Of a DNA stretch of 64,000 bases, positions 24,490 to 36,297 are shown piece by piece. The notes beneath the pieces are model-generated. The model made no database searches. It had not been told where the DNA came from and saw only the letters and a program-made list of their open reading frames with translations. The DNA is taken from NCBI GenBank assembly GCA_021186555.1, contig JAJKFL010000330.1, forward strand, positions 25,411,444 to 25,475,443. Direction: 5' to 3'. Both the position numbers and the translations under genes were made by a program. Origin of the DNA: Reticulitermes speratus (taxonomy: Eukaryota; Arthropoda; Insecta; Blattodea; Rhinotermitidae). Numbering within the stretch: position 1 is the stretch's first letter; every line of letters starts with the position of its first letter.

Positions 24490-24735
24490 TATGTCGCCTA
24501 CAACAATAAAAGGCACTTAAGTCTTCATGTAAATTGCCCGATATTTTTATCGATTCGAAACAAATCTGGAGTTTTCGACAGATTTTCATAAATGTACCAA
24601 TATCAAATTTCATGGAAATCCTTCCAGTGGGAGCCGCGCTGATACATGCGGACAGACGGACGGACGGACAGAGAGACGGACGGACGGAAGGACATAACGA
24701 AGCAAATGGGCGCTTTTCCCGACTATGTCTAAAAA
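24490..24735 (+). repeat. Dispersed 'GGACAGAC' repeat, copy B
   Basis: Same order of blocks as copy A: atgtcgcctacaacaataaa, tcttcatgtaaattgccc, caaatttcatggaaatcc, gccgcgctgatacatgcgg, then an expanded GGAC(A/G)GAC tract and GGGCGCTTTTCCC. The terminal hairpin is damaged but the CTAA end remains. The minus-strand reading frame across it belongs to the repeat. Confidence 0.85.
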
Positions 24736-25939
24736 TACACAAAATAATAGAAGGTAAGTCTTTATCAGATCTAGACCTCTACATTTTGTCATATCATCAA
24801 CTACCTTTCTATTAGAAATTCGCGCAAAATCTTTAAAGTGATACACACAGGACTGACACAAACTGACGATACTGAGTGCAGACAAAAAATTAATTTTCAA
24901 TCTGAACAAATACACTTTTTCTTTCAGCGTAATTACAAACTTGTTATAAATAAAATTTAAAAATTTTGCTTTTGTTTTTAAGTCGCTACATATTTTCAGA
25001 GTACGACATCTATTTAAAGCGAAAAGCGGTTGAGTTTCTTTGGACAACTTGTTTAAACTTTTGAATCCAGTGGTAAATATACATACCACCTTCTGCAACA
25101 TGAAGAATCTCCGCGTTTTGTCATACAGTGTATTTATACGTTCTGTGTGATTCCCACAATAAATAGTAAATTCACCTCTAAACATCTGTTAGTGACTGAC
25201 AATCACAGATTGAGTTGTTAATAAATCACTTGGTAAAGCTGATCTTGATACCAACATTAACCACTCGCATATTTTAAGTAATATCTTAACGAGATAGCCA
25301 ATTATGTCTTGGCAGTGATTATCTTATCTGCCTCGTTTTTATGGTGCCCGTTATCAAAGGGATTTTTAAGGGACTAAACACACAAATATGTTAGCTTTGA
25401 TTCTTTGGTTATGTAACGACGCATTCTCAACTACTTAGTTTATGTAGCACAGATAACAGAAAACTGTAAAGGGCAAATTACATTAAAAGAGTAAAGAATG
25501 GGGCTATGGCCAAATTGGAGTAGGTCTCTGCATTCGCGTGGAGGAACGGAGTAACCTAGCGAAAACAAGACAGGCTATGTGCGCATAAACGTTACACTGA
25601 GGCGCGTTCGCATACACACCTTTGCCGTGGAAAAGAAGTAAGTATTTCATTATATTCTAAGTGTGTGTCTGTACCCTTATTTATCCAACATGCAATGCGC
25701 ATGCAACACATTATTGGTCATCAGTGGCCTGCCTGGCTCTACCATATTTTTCTACGTTATCTCATAAAAGACACGATTTTCTTAAAAAAAAAAAGTTGTT
25801 TTGATTTTCTTTACAAATATATTATAAATATTTCTCATTCTAAGAATAATTCAGCGACACATTATCATAAATGTACATAGGTATTCACGCAATGTGCCCG
25901 TTATTCTTAACAGATTTTAATCGAGCTTTAATAGTACCG
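24736..25939. other. No intact gene; possible repeat-derived segment 24800-25190
   Basis: A minus-strand frame of 191 codons (25185-24610) starts beyond copy B and ends inside it. Its first part (CGNHTERINTLYDKTRRF) reminds me of a peptide often predicted from cockroach repeats, so I treat it as repeat-derived. The rest (25200-25940) has no supported feature. Confidence 0.35.
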
Positions 25940-26089
25940 ACAGATTTTCGAAAAATACTCAAATATCAAATTTCATGAAAATCCTTTCACTGGGAGCCGA
26001 GTTGTTCCATGCGGACAGACGGACAGACGGGCCGACAGACATGACGAAGCTAATAGTCGCTTTCGCAATTTTGCGAACGCGCCTAAAAA
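25940..26089 (+). repeat. Dispersed 'GGACAGAC' repeat, copy C (5'-shortened)
   Basis: It holds only the 3' half shared with copies A and B: caaatatcaaatttcatgaa, gagttgttccatgcggacag, a GGACAGAC tract, and a terminal GCGAA...GCG hairpin followed by cgcgCCTAAAA. Loss of the 5' part with a constant 3' end is expected for a reverse-transcribed or 3'-anchored element. Confidence 0.8.
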
Positions 26090-26828
26090 CCAAATCTAAG
26101 ATAAGATTAGAAGCCGTCTGCCGTATACGGAGCCAAGTGCTAAACACAGCACTGATGTCCCATGAAAGAGGCTGCATGTGTTGCATAGACGCGCTCAGTC
26201 CACTCGTCCGTGCTGTTTTGATGGTGTAAACGTCTCGCGCGATGATTCCTTTCACACATCCATGAACAATACAGTCAGTCGGTCGGTCGCTTTTACTTCC
26301 ATTTCCCAAGCCTATCATGTGACATTTCCGACGAACCGGAACTGCCAAGTATGTACGACTCAATGCTTTTCACTCGCCAAGTATAATAACAGAACTATTC
26401 CTGTCGTCAACCCCATCCACTGCCTCACCCCTTTCGTCCGTCCGTCGGTTTTAGATGGAGACCGGAACGCCACGCAAATTTATTCAGGGTGAGAGTGTCA
26501 CGTCAGCGTGTTCTACAGCCAGTGAGCTGAATTATATGAACCCCTGGGGGCCAAATCCACCCTCTCTCTAAAGGGACCTAACTACGTACTGGGAGTGAAC
26601 GCATGGGGATAGAGTACAAATAGTGTATTCTCATTCCAGTTTTCGACTAACATAAGAAATTGTACGGGAAATATCATGACAAATCTATACTCAAAAGTTC
26701 GTCCAGACTGTACTCCACAATTCAATGGAAGGAAGACTGTGGAGGGGACGGGAACAAGAGTTCGACTACAGAATTCTTTTGTCGGCAGATTCCTCTCCTC
26801 AGCTCGTGTGTCTGTGATGGTGTGATCG

Positions 26829-26892
26829 ACTATAAATAGCTGCCTATACAGTTCTTATCGCCAACAAAATGTCGTGTTCTCTGCTTTCAGTG
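26829..26892 (+). promoter_or_regulatory. Weak candidate core promoter (TATA-like)
   Basis: CTATAAATAGC at 26830-26840 is a strong TATA match, and CAGTT and TCAGT initiator-like strings follow at 26849 and 26887. The spacing (about 19 and 57 bases) is not the usual 30, so this may be chance. It was noted because a short ATG frame follows downstream. Confidence 0.2.
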
Positions 26893-26953
26893 TTATCACC
26901 CGAAAAATTAGTTTGAAATATTTTAGTTGTGTTATTTTCTGAAACTGTAACTT

Positions 26954-27100
26954 ATGGCCGACTCACTCGTAAGTTCCTCATCGAGAAAGCAGGGTATCAA
27001 GAGCTTGCGTATTATCGGAGATTATCCTAGGGGAACTCCCATCTCCCACCTGCACGCTCCTTTCATATTGAATCCCTTAAAGACTTCTTTCACCACCTGA
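26954..27100 (+). CDS. Possible 48-codon ORF or 5' exon
   Basis: The ATG at 26954 sits in a fair context (cttATGGC) about 120 bases after the TATA-like element. The frame reads MADSLVSSSSRKQG and stops at 27098-27100. A donor-like GTAAGT occurs right after the first five codons (26969-26974), so it could instead be a short 5' coding exon. I recognise no family. Low confidence. Confidence 0.15.
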   Translation: MADSLVSSSSRKQGIKSLRIIGDYPRGTPISHLHAPFILNPLKTSFTT

Positions 27101-27673
27101 CGACCAAATGTTATACAAAATGTCCATTTCATCCTAATCCTCTAGTCCAACAGATAGGTAATTACACATTAGCCGACCTAAACCCCGCATATAAAATCTA
27201 TAAACACAAACGACCAAAACATATACTATTGTAATCCACTTCACCATCCAACATAGTGTTTGTTTGTACTTTTTTTCACTAATATTATTTTCATATTCCT
27301 TTTCCCTAATTATAACTTTAAGATTCATGTACTCATTTTAGTTAAATTGGTTAAAGGTACAATTTTTGTTACGTTCCTTGTACATTGTTCATGCTGTTAA
27401 TTGTAATCTCCAATAAATTAAAACAAACGCAGGAGTAGTTCAGTTATGAAAGTGAAGGGCTACTGGCATGACGAGCGGTGTTCGACTGCCACCAAATGCG
27501 GCTCTATTCCCTTTCTCATGACCATTGAACAGGCCCTAATGCCGTCCACATTTCTATGAAATAGATGCAGAAGGCATTACCCAGCGAAATTCACATCCGC
27601 TTCTCCTATATGCCACTATGACGCTTAAACACAGTAACAATTCTCTCACTTTTAATTTCATGTATGTCATAGT
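27101..27673. other. No gene recognised
   Basis: T-rich tail-like DNA around 27280-27425 ending ccaataaattaaaa (contains AATAAA), which could be a retroelement 3' end or a polyadenylation region. No partner sequence confirms either. Confidence 0.3.
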
Positions 27674-27685
27674 TTCTTCAGCTAT

Positions 27686-27948
27686 TTTTTTCCCCAATGG
27701 CTCGACAGCCCGTTGTGGGCTAGGCCGCCTCATTTTTCGAGGCTTCACGATCACACACTTTTTAGACACACACACACTCGTTAGGACTCCTCTGGACGAG
27801 TGATGGCCGTCGCAGAGACCTCTACCTGACAACACACAACACTCACAAGAGACAGACATCCATGTCCCCGGTGGGATTCGAGCCCACAATCCTAGTAAGC
27901 GAGCGGCCGCAGACCCACGCCTTAGACCGCACGGCCACTGGGATCGGC
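27686..27948 (-). mobile_element. tRNA-Leu-derived SINE, family SINE-2
   Basis: The head at the right, read on the minus strand, starts gccgatcccagtggccgtgc and has an A box like tRNA-Leu (gtggccgtgcggtctaagg) and a B box gggctcgaatcccacc. The body ends at gagccattgg followed by a short A-rich tail. A 12-bp direct repeat with one mismatch (ttcttcagctat / ttcttcaactat) flanks it at 27674-27685 and 27949-27960. It is not a tRNA gene: the anticodon arm is long and abnormal, and the body continues past the head. Confidence 0.93.
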
Positions 27949-27960
27949 TTCTTCAACTAT

Positions 27961-28838
27961 ACTCCATTAAATACTGGGTTGTTGAGCGCCAAATAAGTAA
28001 ACGTAATCACCTAGGTCGAAGCGTCCAAAATGCAGCCCGCCTAAAATGTTAAGCCAAAAGTAATTACCCCATTAGCTAACACAGCTGAACTACTCTATCA
28101 TCACAGTAGACTTCAGCATACTAAAGAACATTACCGTCACTGACCTGATGAAAACTGATTAGTGACTAACATAGGCCTAACACTGTAAAGCCGATTAAAC
28201 TGGTTGTCACTGCTCTTATATTTCTTCTAAAAATCCACATTTTATGATATCTATTGCAGCTTATACATCACCACTGTTACCAATAAAAGTATTCATGCGT
28301 CCCCGACATATATCGATTTCTAAGTCAACACTGCTAAAAAAAAAGTCGGCGTTCCTGACGTCCGGATTTTTCGCGGCGGTGAATCTGAAAATAACTGTCA
28401 TCCGGGATGTGACGCCGTGGAGTCCGATCGATATGCAAACCTACTAAAAGTCACTATGCAATATAGGCCTAAGCGAAATAGAAGCAGAATTTCTTGAACA
28501 GACACTTTCTTGTACGTGTCGCATACATTTGGGGCAACATTAAAGTCATGTTCAAATATTGCGTACGTACGAAAAGTACAAGCGAGTGGAGCGCATTCAG
28601 ATGAACGTCAATGCTACAGAAAAATATCGATATACGTAAGAAGAGGCACAAAGTGATGCAAGCAAGTGAAAGAAACCCCTCCCACAACTTCGCCTTGGCA
28701 TATCGCTCTGACATCATATATCTTCCAGTATAGGAAAGAGTATATAGGACCTCCAAGAAACGTTCAGGAATCCATTATCACGAATTGGCGTCTTCTGTCG
28801 TGCGTTCGTCATTTATCACAGCCATACGACTGGACTAA
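27961..28838. other. No intact gene; possible repeat scrap near 28385-28445
   Basis: Near 28385-28445 the plus strand reads TVIRDVTPWSPIDMQTY. This resembles the FWDVTPCSLV peptide of a widespread insect repeat; a better example is at 38115-38310. Frame 28469-28756 on the minus strand is unrecognised. Confidence 0.3.
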
Positions 28839-29747
28839 GACAGTCAATATTCACGATATGTCATGCTACTCCGTACACTAAGTCAGTCAATATTCACGAT
28901 ACTGTCATGCTACTCCGTACACTAAGTCAGTCAATATTCACGATATGTCATGCTACTCCGTACACTAAGTCAGTCAATATTCACGATACTGTCAAGCTAC
29001 TCCGTACACTAAGTCAGTCAATATTCACGATATGTCATGCTACTCCGTACACTAAGTCAGTCAACATTCACGATACTGTCAAGCTACTCCGTACACTAAG
29101 TCAGTCAATATTCACGATACTGTCAAGCTACTCCGCACACTAAGTCAGTCAATATTCACGATACTGTCATGCTACTCCGTACACTAAGTCAGTCAATATT
29201 CACGATACTGTCAAGCTACTCCATACACTAAGTCAGTCAATATTCACGATACTGTCAAGCTACTCCGTACACTAAGTCAGTCAATATTCACGATATGTTT
29301 TGCTACTCCGTACACTAAGTCAGTCAATATTCACGATACTGTCATGCTACTCCGTACACTAAGTCAGTCAATATTCACGATACTGTCTTGCTACTCCGTA
29401 CACTAAGTCAGTCAATATTCACGATACTGTCATGCTACTCCGTACACTAAGTCAGTCAATATTCACGATACTGTCAAGCTACTCCGTACACTCAGTCAAT
29501 ATTCACGATACTATCAAGCTACTCCGTACACTGTCAGTCAATATTCACGATATGTCATGCTACTCCGTACATTAAGTCAGTCAATATTCATGATACTGTC
29601 TTGCTACTCCGTACACTAAGTCAGTCAATATTCACGATACTGTCTTGCTACTCCGTACACTAAGTCAGTCAATATTCACGGTACTGTCAAGCTACTACGT
29701 ACACTAAGTCAGTCAATATTCACGATATGTCATGCTACTCCTTACAC
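28839..29747 (+). repeat. Satellite array, 42-44 bp unit, about 21 copies
   Basis: The unit reads gtcagtcaatattcacgata, then ctgtca(t/a)gctactccgtac and actaa. Two length classes occur: 44 bp with 'gatactgtca' and 42-43 bp with 'gatatgtca'. The short class sits at copies 1, 3, 5, 11, 17 and 21; in the first five copies it alternates with the long class, hinting at an original dimer. Two copies (15 and 16) have lost part of the junction. Confidence 0.96.
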
Positions 29748-29882
29748 CAGATTGTGATGGAAAACGAACAGTCATGAGTCCAGTGGCGGTATTATAATTC
29801 TGTTATCCCCAAAATAGTATTGCTTGCCCTGAATTCCCTCTACTACCAATGCCCGCTAATTTATGCCCTTCTTTATCAATTT

Positions 29883-30143
29883 CTTCTTCTTCAATGGCTC
29901 GACAGCCCCTTGGGGGCCTAGGCCGCCTCATTTTTCGAGGCTTCACGATCACACTTTAGACATACCACACTCGGTAGGACTCCTCTGGACGAGGGACCAG
30001 CTCGTCGCAGAGACCTCTACCTGACAACACACAACATTCACAAGAGACAAACATCCATGCCCTCGGCGGGATTCGAACCCACAATCCCAGTAAGCGAGCG
30101 GCCGCAGACCCACGCCTTAGACCGAACGGCTACTGGGATCGGC
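29883..30143 (-). mobile_element. tRNA-Leu-derived SINE, family SINE-2, with target duplication
   Basis: A perfect 13-bp direct repeat, tctttatcaattt, lies at 29870-29882 and 30144-30156. The minus-strand head starts gccgatcccagtagccgttc with B box gggttcgaatcccgcc. The body shares cgaggcttcacgatcacac, ggacgagggaccagctcgtc and ggctcgacagcccctt with the copies at 27686 and 38362. The 3' tail is (GAA)n. The full-length copy and exact duplication imply fairly recent insertion. Confidence 0.96.
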
Positions 30144-30156
30144 TCTTTATCAATTT

Positions 30157-30593
30157 ACGAATGATATATCCAATTATGATACCGATTTCGCAAAGGCCGG
30201 TAATAAAATCTTGAATTTAGAAACCGTGGTAAGTAGGGTCGACCTAAAACAGACCTCACTGAAGGACCAGTAACTTTGTCCCATTAGGCTTCCTTCTGGA
30301 GGCATGACGTAAGCTCAAAAATGTTTTAGATTAAGCTCTGTTCTTTTATTTCAGTCTCTATCCAGCTTTCTTCTTCTGAATTGTTTCTCTTCCATATTGC
30401 GTCCGTCTTCTTCTTTCCTCGGCTCCTTCTTTTTATTTCCATTTCTGCCTCCCTGCTATTTTCTCTGCGTATCTCATTCGCCTATATATATTTTTTTCTG
30501 TTTTTCTTGTTTTAATTCTATTCTTTTTATTTGAACCCAAGCTTCTATAATTCTCAAGGTGTTAAAAGGAAGGCCTCATTCATAATGCAAGCT
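30157..30593. other. Pyrimidine-rich stretch, no gene
   Basis: About 30345-30535 is strongly pyrimidine-rich on the plus strand (runs of cttcttctt, ccttcttt). No coding or mobile feature is supported. Confidence 0.4.
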
Positions 30594-30770
30594 GAGCAGA
30601 GTCGAGCCTGGCTTAACCGAAAATAACTGGCGAGTAGCCAGCTGAGACACAACTAAGTCGAGCCTGCCCTAACTGAAAAGAACTGGCGAGTGACCACGCT
30701 GAAACAGAGTTAAGCCGAACCTGGCCTAACCGAACCAAACTGGAGAGTGACCACACTGCAAACCCAGCCG
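30594..30770 (+). repeat. Imperfect 56-57 bp tandem triplication
   Basis: Three diverged units carry gtcgagcctggcttaaccga, aactggcgagt and gaccacgctgaaac. Unit starts are near 30601, 30658 and 30714. Divergence of about 15-20 percent between units suggests an old event. Confidence 0.85.
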
Positions 30771-30952
30771 AGATGAATATATTGCGGCTGACATATCTTA
30801 GTTATGAGGAAAATATTAGAGCAAATACAAGCACTTCCATAATGGACAGTCTTTTGTGGAGGAATTTCTTAGTTACTCCAAACAGATGAAGCAGTGTGCA
30901 GAAATAAGCGCTACGCACGGAAGTTTAAACAGAGTTTCGTAATCTTTTAAAT

Positions 30953-31419
30953 CGGTGGTATTCAACCTTTTTTGTTCGCGTACCCCCAGATATAATTTCT
31001 CTTTAACTTTGTACACCCAAAGTTGTTGGTGCATAATTCAAGTTATACATAGTCTATAATCTACATCTAAAATAAGTTAAATAAATTACATCCAAAATAA
31101 TGTATTAAATAATAAGTTTTAAATGAGAAAAAGGAAAGTCAAAAACAATTTAAATACTGAATAGTAAATAACAAATATATTATATGCATTATGTGGAATA
31201 AAATGAAATTAGCCGCCCAGATAAGGAGAGAGAGAGAGAGAGAGAAATGGCGCTCCCAAATCGCATGCCCTTATGTCCAAGTCTCTTGTGGCTAACCCTA
31301 AATCTGGTCCTGATTATTCAGTGTTTATCATGAAATAATATTTTATTTTAATTTTACGTACCCCCTAAAATGTCTTCGCGTACCCCCAGGGTACGCGTAC
31401 CCCAGGTTGAATACCACTG
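30953..31419. mobile_element. hAT-type MITE with 8-bp target duplication
   Basis: A 467-bp element. Terminal inverted repeats read CGGTGGTATTCAACCT at the left and, as reverse complement, CAGTGGTATTCAACCT at the right, with gcgtaccccc repeated just inside both ends. The perfect 8-bp direct repeat TTTTAAAT lies at 30945-30952 and 31420-31427. An 8-bp duplication and CAGTGGT..TCAACCT ends are hallmarks of hAT (Charlie-like) elements. There is no transposase, so it was moved in trans. An (AG)n run lies inside at about 31224-31245. Confidence 0.93.
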
Positions 31420-31622
31420 TTTTAAATTATTTACTTGAGACTAACAAGGTTCTGTAGATACTGCAGGATGAGCTCAAACGTGTTTGGCCATATTTTACAG
31501 TTAATTCTCATATCAATTAGACAGCAAAATTCAAATACTGGAAGGTCCATTATCTCTGAGTAGCAGATCATGATGACACTGAGGTAAAATGCGAATTTAC
31601 TAACAAAATAATACGTAAATGG

Positions 31623-31855
31623 GGGGCGGGAAAGCGTAGCATGGACGACCGAGGAAACGAAGTTCGATATCCTTCAGAGGAACTAATTTTCTCTCCTCCA
31701 CAACGTCCAGACCGGCTCTGTGACACACGCAGTCTCATATTCAACATTAAACTGGGACCTTTTACCTGAGACAAAGCAGCCGGAAGGTAAAGCCAAACAC
31801 CTCCATCTAGTGCCGAAGTTAAATTTTTTGGCACCATGCTTATGTTCCCGCCATA
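31623..31855 (+). mobile_element. SINE-1, strongly diverged copy
   Basis: The head gcgggaaagcgtagcatgga and a weak B box gaagttcgatatcc are followed by the family body: acgtccagaccggctctg, gacaaagcagccggaagg and ctccatctagtgccgaagtt. Heavily mutated, and the tail is lost. The minus-strand frames through it are by-products. Confidence 0.65.
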
Positions 31856-32558
31856 TGCCTTCAAGGCATGGCAAGTGACAACTCTACCTTTTATAATACA
31901 CAATTACACCCTATTTTATCCTAAAGTTTGATATTATTAATATACCTATAAAATATGTTACATGACGAAGATGCTGTCACAACTTCCTGTTTATTTGCAA
32001 ATTATGTTACTTTTCTTATTCGTCCATATTAAATCACAGAATGTTGGAAAATAAAACATCCGTAGAAAGAATAAGCAAACGAACAATTTTAAATACAAGG
32101 CAATCTTCAACACCAAATGGAAATCAGGAAAAATTAATGGCCAACAAGTGATGATTGCATTCTGCGTGACTCAGTTTTACACATTCGAAATTAAAGGTCT
32201 GCATTTGATACGAATTTTTGCTACTCTGAATCTTTTTTTTTTATATTATATTCTTCGAAAGTCAACCAGTTTGTTAAACGGATCTCAGAAACCTATTTAG
32301 AAAAGTTACTGAAGTCTAAAAAACACGAATCCGTGTAATCAGCGGTTTATTTATGAGTTTCACGTAACTCCTAAAGATGATTCCAGAAGAAATCGAACAT
32401 GTCGAACAGAAATGTGGATATTAGAGAAATGACTGTCATGAAGTGTCATTGAACGGTGGATAAATAACTAATATTTTTATTAAAAAAACTTCACTAGGTT
32501 GGCGGTCATTTGCCCCTTCTTCGCGAGACTCATATCACATACTTCAATTCGAAATTAA
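31856..32558. other. No gene recognised
   Basis: AT-rich, no supported feature. Confidence 0.4.
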
Positions 32559-32570
32559 CCTCTGCGCGTT

Positions 32571-32861
32571 GTGGGCGGGATAGCGCAGTCAGTATAGCGA
32601 CTCGCTACGAGCTCGCCCCACCGGGATCGAATCCCGGTGGGGCGAGATTTTCCGCACCCGTCCAGACCGGCCCTGGGGCCCAACCAGCCTCCTATTCTAT
32701 GGGTACCGGTATTTCCCGGGGTAAAGCGGCCGGGGCGTGGCGATGACCACCCACCCCCATCTCGCGCCGAAGTTAAAGAAAGAGTAAAGCTATACTTCTA
32801 CTCCCCCTCTAGGCCTTCATCGCCTGTTCTAGGGTGAACTTTACCTTTACCTTTACCTTTA
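32571..32861 (+). mobile_element. SINE-1, full-length, with target duplication
   Basis: Plus-strand copy: head gcgggatagcgcagtcagta, B box gggatcgaatcccgg, body agaccggccctggggccc and ggggtaaagcggccgggg, and the 3' tail of repeated tttacc units. A 12-bp direct repeat with one mismatch (cctctgcgcgtt / cctctacgcgtt) flanks it at 32559-32570 and 32862-32873. The head is joined to an unusual inverted stretch, cgccccaccgggatcgaatc then ccggtggggcg, that forms a perfect hairpin round the B box. Confidence 0.95.
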
Positions 32862-32873
32862 CCTCTACGCGTT

Positions 32874-35800
32874 ACAATAAACCGTTACACCGGACAGAGG
32901 CAATCCTCCCAAAATATTGTATTCGACAGTCTGAATTGCTAACGATACTGGAAGCTGGCATTTCCATAGTGCAAATCAGAAGCTTTTCGCCAAGCTAACC
33001 TGTTCTGCAACAATATGAAAACATCCCCAACTTTTTGCAGTTACACGTCCTGTACAATTGAAGCTGCATGCGGCTCCCTCCTCCCTTTGCCACACCACTG
33101 GCCTGTGATATTGAAAACTCGGACGGAATTTACATAAGCGGGCTGTTTGGGACGGAATGTGTACGTACCGTCATATTAGATGGAGAGACAGGAAGTAGTA
33201 AGCAGTAATGTTACAAACCGCCTGCACCAACATAAAAATCAGTATGGTTGCTGGGCAAATGCCAAGGATTATTTGAATCCAATAGTATTTAATACATCTG
33301 TGTTAATTAAATATTTGTACTCTAAAATAATGATTACATTTCTGGTCTGTGAAATATGTAATGCTTACTGTCAGACTGAATACGTTAAAAATTTTGTAGA
33401 TATTATGACTTTATCATATATTTTACCAATATAACCTTTGTTCAGATTTGGTATTTCCTTGCCCATGCACTAAACAATCCCACATAATAAGGCCCACCGA
33501 GAAAAATGTAACAAAATAATAAAGAATACACACAAAAAAACGTGTCTTATGAAAAACGCTGGACCTAGGTCCATGTGCGTTATTTCAGGAATCCTCTTCG
33601 AATAAGAAAAACATAAATTCTTCGTCTTCAGCCTCTTAAATTAGATTTTCAGTTCGGTCACTGTAGCTGGAGTAGAACATAGTAGAAACAAAGCTTACAC
33701 GAGAATAATTTATAGTTTTATGTCAACGAACAGCATGTCACAAAAAAGTTTAAGACTTCCACAATTACTTAAAAAAAATATATATATATATGTATAATTT
33801 TACTTTTGTCGGCAATTTAAGAATACATGATAAAATATAAAATGAGGGTTTATTATCATTTGATGAATTCTTAAACTATCGAAAATAAAGTGAAAGGAAC
33901 TAATTTTTGGCGCCTTTCATTCAACACTTACTCGAAAGCGCATTTCTGCATGCATCGCTTGAATGCACCGGGAACAGGCGACTAAATTAAACAACCATTA
34001 GCAAAATCGGTAGTGGACTGTACATCTTGCAGGCCTTGGTAGCAAACTGTGCCTTGGTTATTACGCGAATTAAAATTGTTTTCGTGATTACTGTAAATAT
34101 TAAGAGAAGAGACGAAACCGTAAACCTGCGATATTGCTGCTTATACATTCAGTCACGTTCTGTAAGTTCAAAAAGTTAATCCACCAACACAGTCATGGTG
34201 TGACATAAACACTTTCTAGCGCTAAAGAAATTAGCGTATCTCCCTGTTCTTTAGAAATGTTCCCAAAGGCTTTCTCACACAATTAATGTTTAACGAAGTA
34301 TTCCAAAACCTTGTACTGCCTTTCAAGTGAAGTGTCACATCTGATTTTGTAATACGGATTAAAGTGACAGGCGGTTATGGCGGAACCAATAAGTTCCTTT
34401 GGCTTGGTTATGGGACAAGTCAGTAATGGCGGAGTGTCTGTGTCCGTCAACAGTAACTCCTCGACAGCATGGAAATAACGGGTGTTCCAGGAATTGCTCT
34501 CATCGTTTACATAACTACGAGAAGATCCACATGTACCAATGAGCACAACCTCAAATTTTATTAGGCACGCTTAAAACTCTAAGGCACATCTGATGGATGT
34601 TTTGGTTTATATAACTTTTACGTCTAAACATTGAATACTGAAGCATTTACTTTATTACTGTTTTGTTCAACGTACCTGCTAAGTGCAATTTCAAGTGTAT
34701 TAGTTCGTAGCTTAGTGATGCTGTACGCTCTAGAACATATGGCATAGACAGTAGATGAATAAATACGAATATGGAGCACTGGAGGAGTAAAGAATGACTG
34801 CGTATTCACAATGAGCATAACAGAGTAAAGAGACTTTTATTGTGAGGTTAATTAGTAATATGAAAATGTATCCCATATTAAATACACCATAAATAATAGC
34901 TCAATCATTTTGGAAGTATAGAAATGTTAACCACACAGCTAGCCGCTCCATAATAATTACAATTACAAAAAAAAATAATTTCATTTTAAAAGTATGAAGG
35001 GCAAAAATTTTTGTAAATGCATCAACGATAAAATTGTTAATAAACAGACTAATTAATTAACAGAGTACGGACAAACTAAGTGTTATTCAAACTAAGTAGA
35101 AGACGTGAACAAAGTCAGGATCGTGACTTGTATTAGGCAATTTGGCTTAAAAAGATACAGTTACTGAATTCATAAAACCTATACTTAGGCTGAAAATGTT
35201 CCAGTGCATAAAGGGATTTTAATAAATTCGGATATCCTATATTCGGCCGCCTTATGAAACAGTAATGCAACATACTATTTCAGGGCGCTATTACAGAGTT
35301 TTCTACACAGCGCAGCCGTGAAACGGTCAGCCCTGCTTCACGGAAGAGCCCGCCTAAGCCCGCCTTCTTGAGCGTCACAAGAAGTGGGTCACCTCTTCAC
35401 TTTGCACAATTTCCTTTCGGCGTGACGTGAGTCCAGTAACATTACGCACAAAACCACACACCGGTGTACTGTGACGAGTCCCAGAAGAGTTTAGGAATGA
35501 ACCAAGGCAGACTAGTCTTACACAGTATTCTGGATAAAGCAATTCCTCGCCACAGGAGTATGATAAAATGTACATGGCGTAAAACTACCAAGTACCCAGT
35601 TCGGAAGTTGTTCCTTCTGCCGTACTGGTAGTACAAAATCTTAAAAATCATTCCCGTTGCTCGACAATACAGTTAAATAAAACAATGCACTTCATTTTAT
35701 CTGCTTTTGACGTTTAGCACGTAAATATTAATGCAGTAGGATACATAAAGTACTTTAAAGCGCATATTAAGCTGAAACGAAAAGACAGCGCAAAATATCA

Positions 35801-36297
35801 CGAAAGTCTTGTCCTCTGAATCAGTTCACAACGATCTCGATTCAAGTCGACGACACATTGCTATAAGAGGCCACTTAAGATGCATTTGGTGCCCCACAGA
35901 ATTTAAATTTGAAGGAGAGTACTTACATTTCCAAAAGAAATGTCCTAGGGCACACTCGCTCGCAAGACACTCAGCGAAGAATCAGGAATTCCAATAGCAC
36001 CATCGTCTTCGCTACAGCTCGTTTTGGGGCGGCAAACGTTGGTGTTTAACCGTTACGAGGCCAAGTGACACAAGACACATGGACTGCGGGGAGGAGGGCT
36101 TCGGCTGGCTTCAGCAGAAGCCGAAAACTTTATACAGACCGGACTATCCCAAACAGGTGGTGAAGGATAGTGCATATAATAAATTGTAAAAAATTAGAAG
36201 TACCTGGTAAATTATACGTAATTTGATATGTATGTAACTGAAAACAACTAAACAGCAAAACGTCAAGTTGTTGCTGTGTCCTCCATGAAGGCATACG
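32874..36297. other. Long stretch without recognised features
   Basis: About 3.4 kb with no gene, SINE, LINE or array that I can support. The short TA run at about 33780-33791 is trivial. Frames 34283-34546 and 35442-35651 (minus) and 35809-35997 (plus) lack recognisable domains. An intronic or intergenic unique region is the simplest reading. Confidence 0.45.

Noticed and set aside
24610..25185. 191-codon minus-strand protein
   Set aside because: It ends inside the GGACAGAC repeat (SVRPSV-type peptide) and its start looks repeat-derived.
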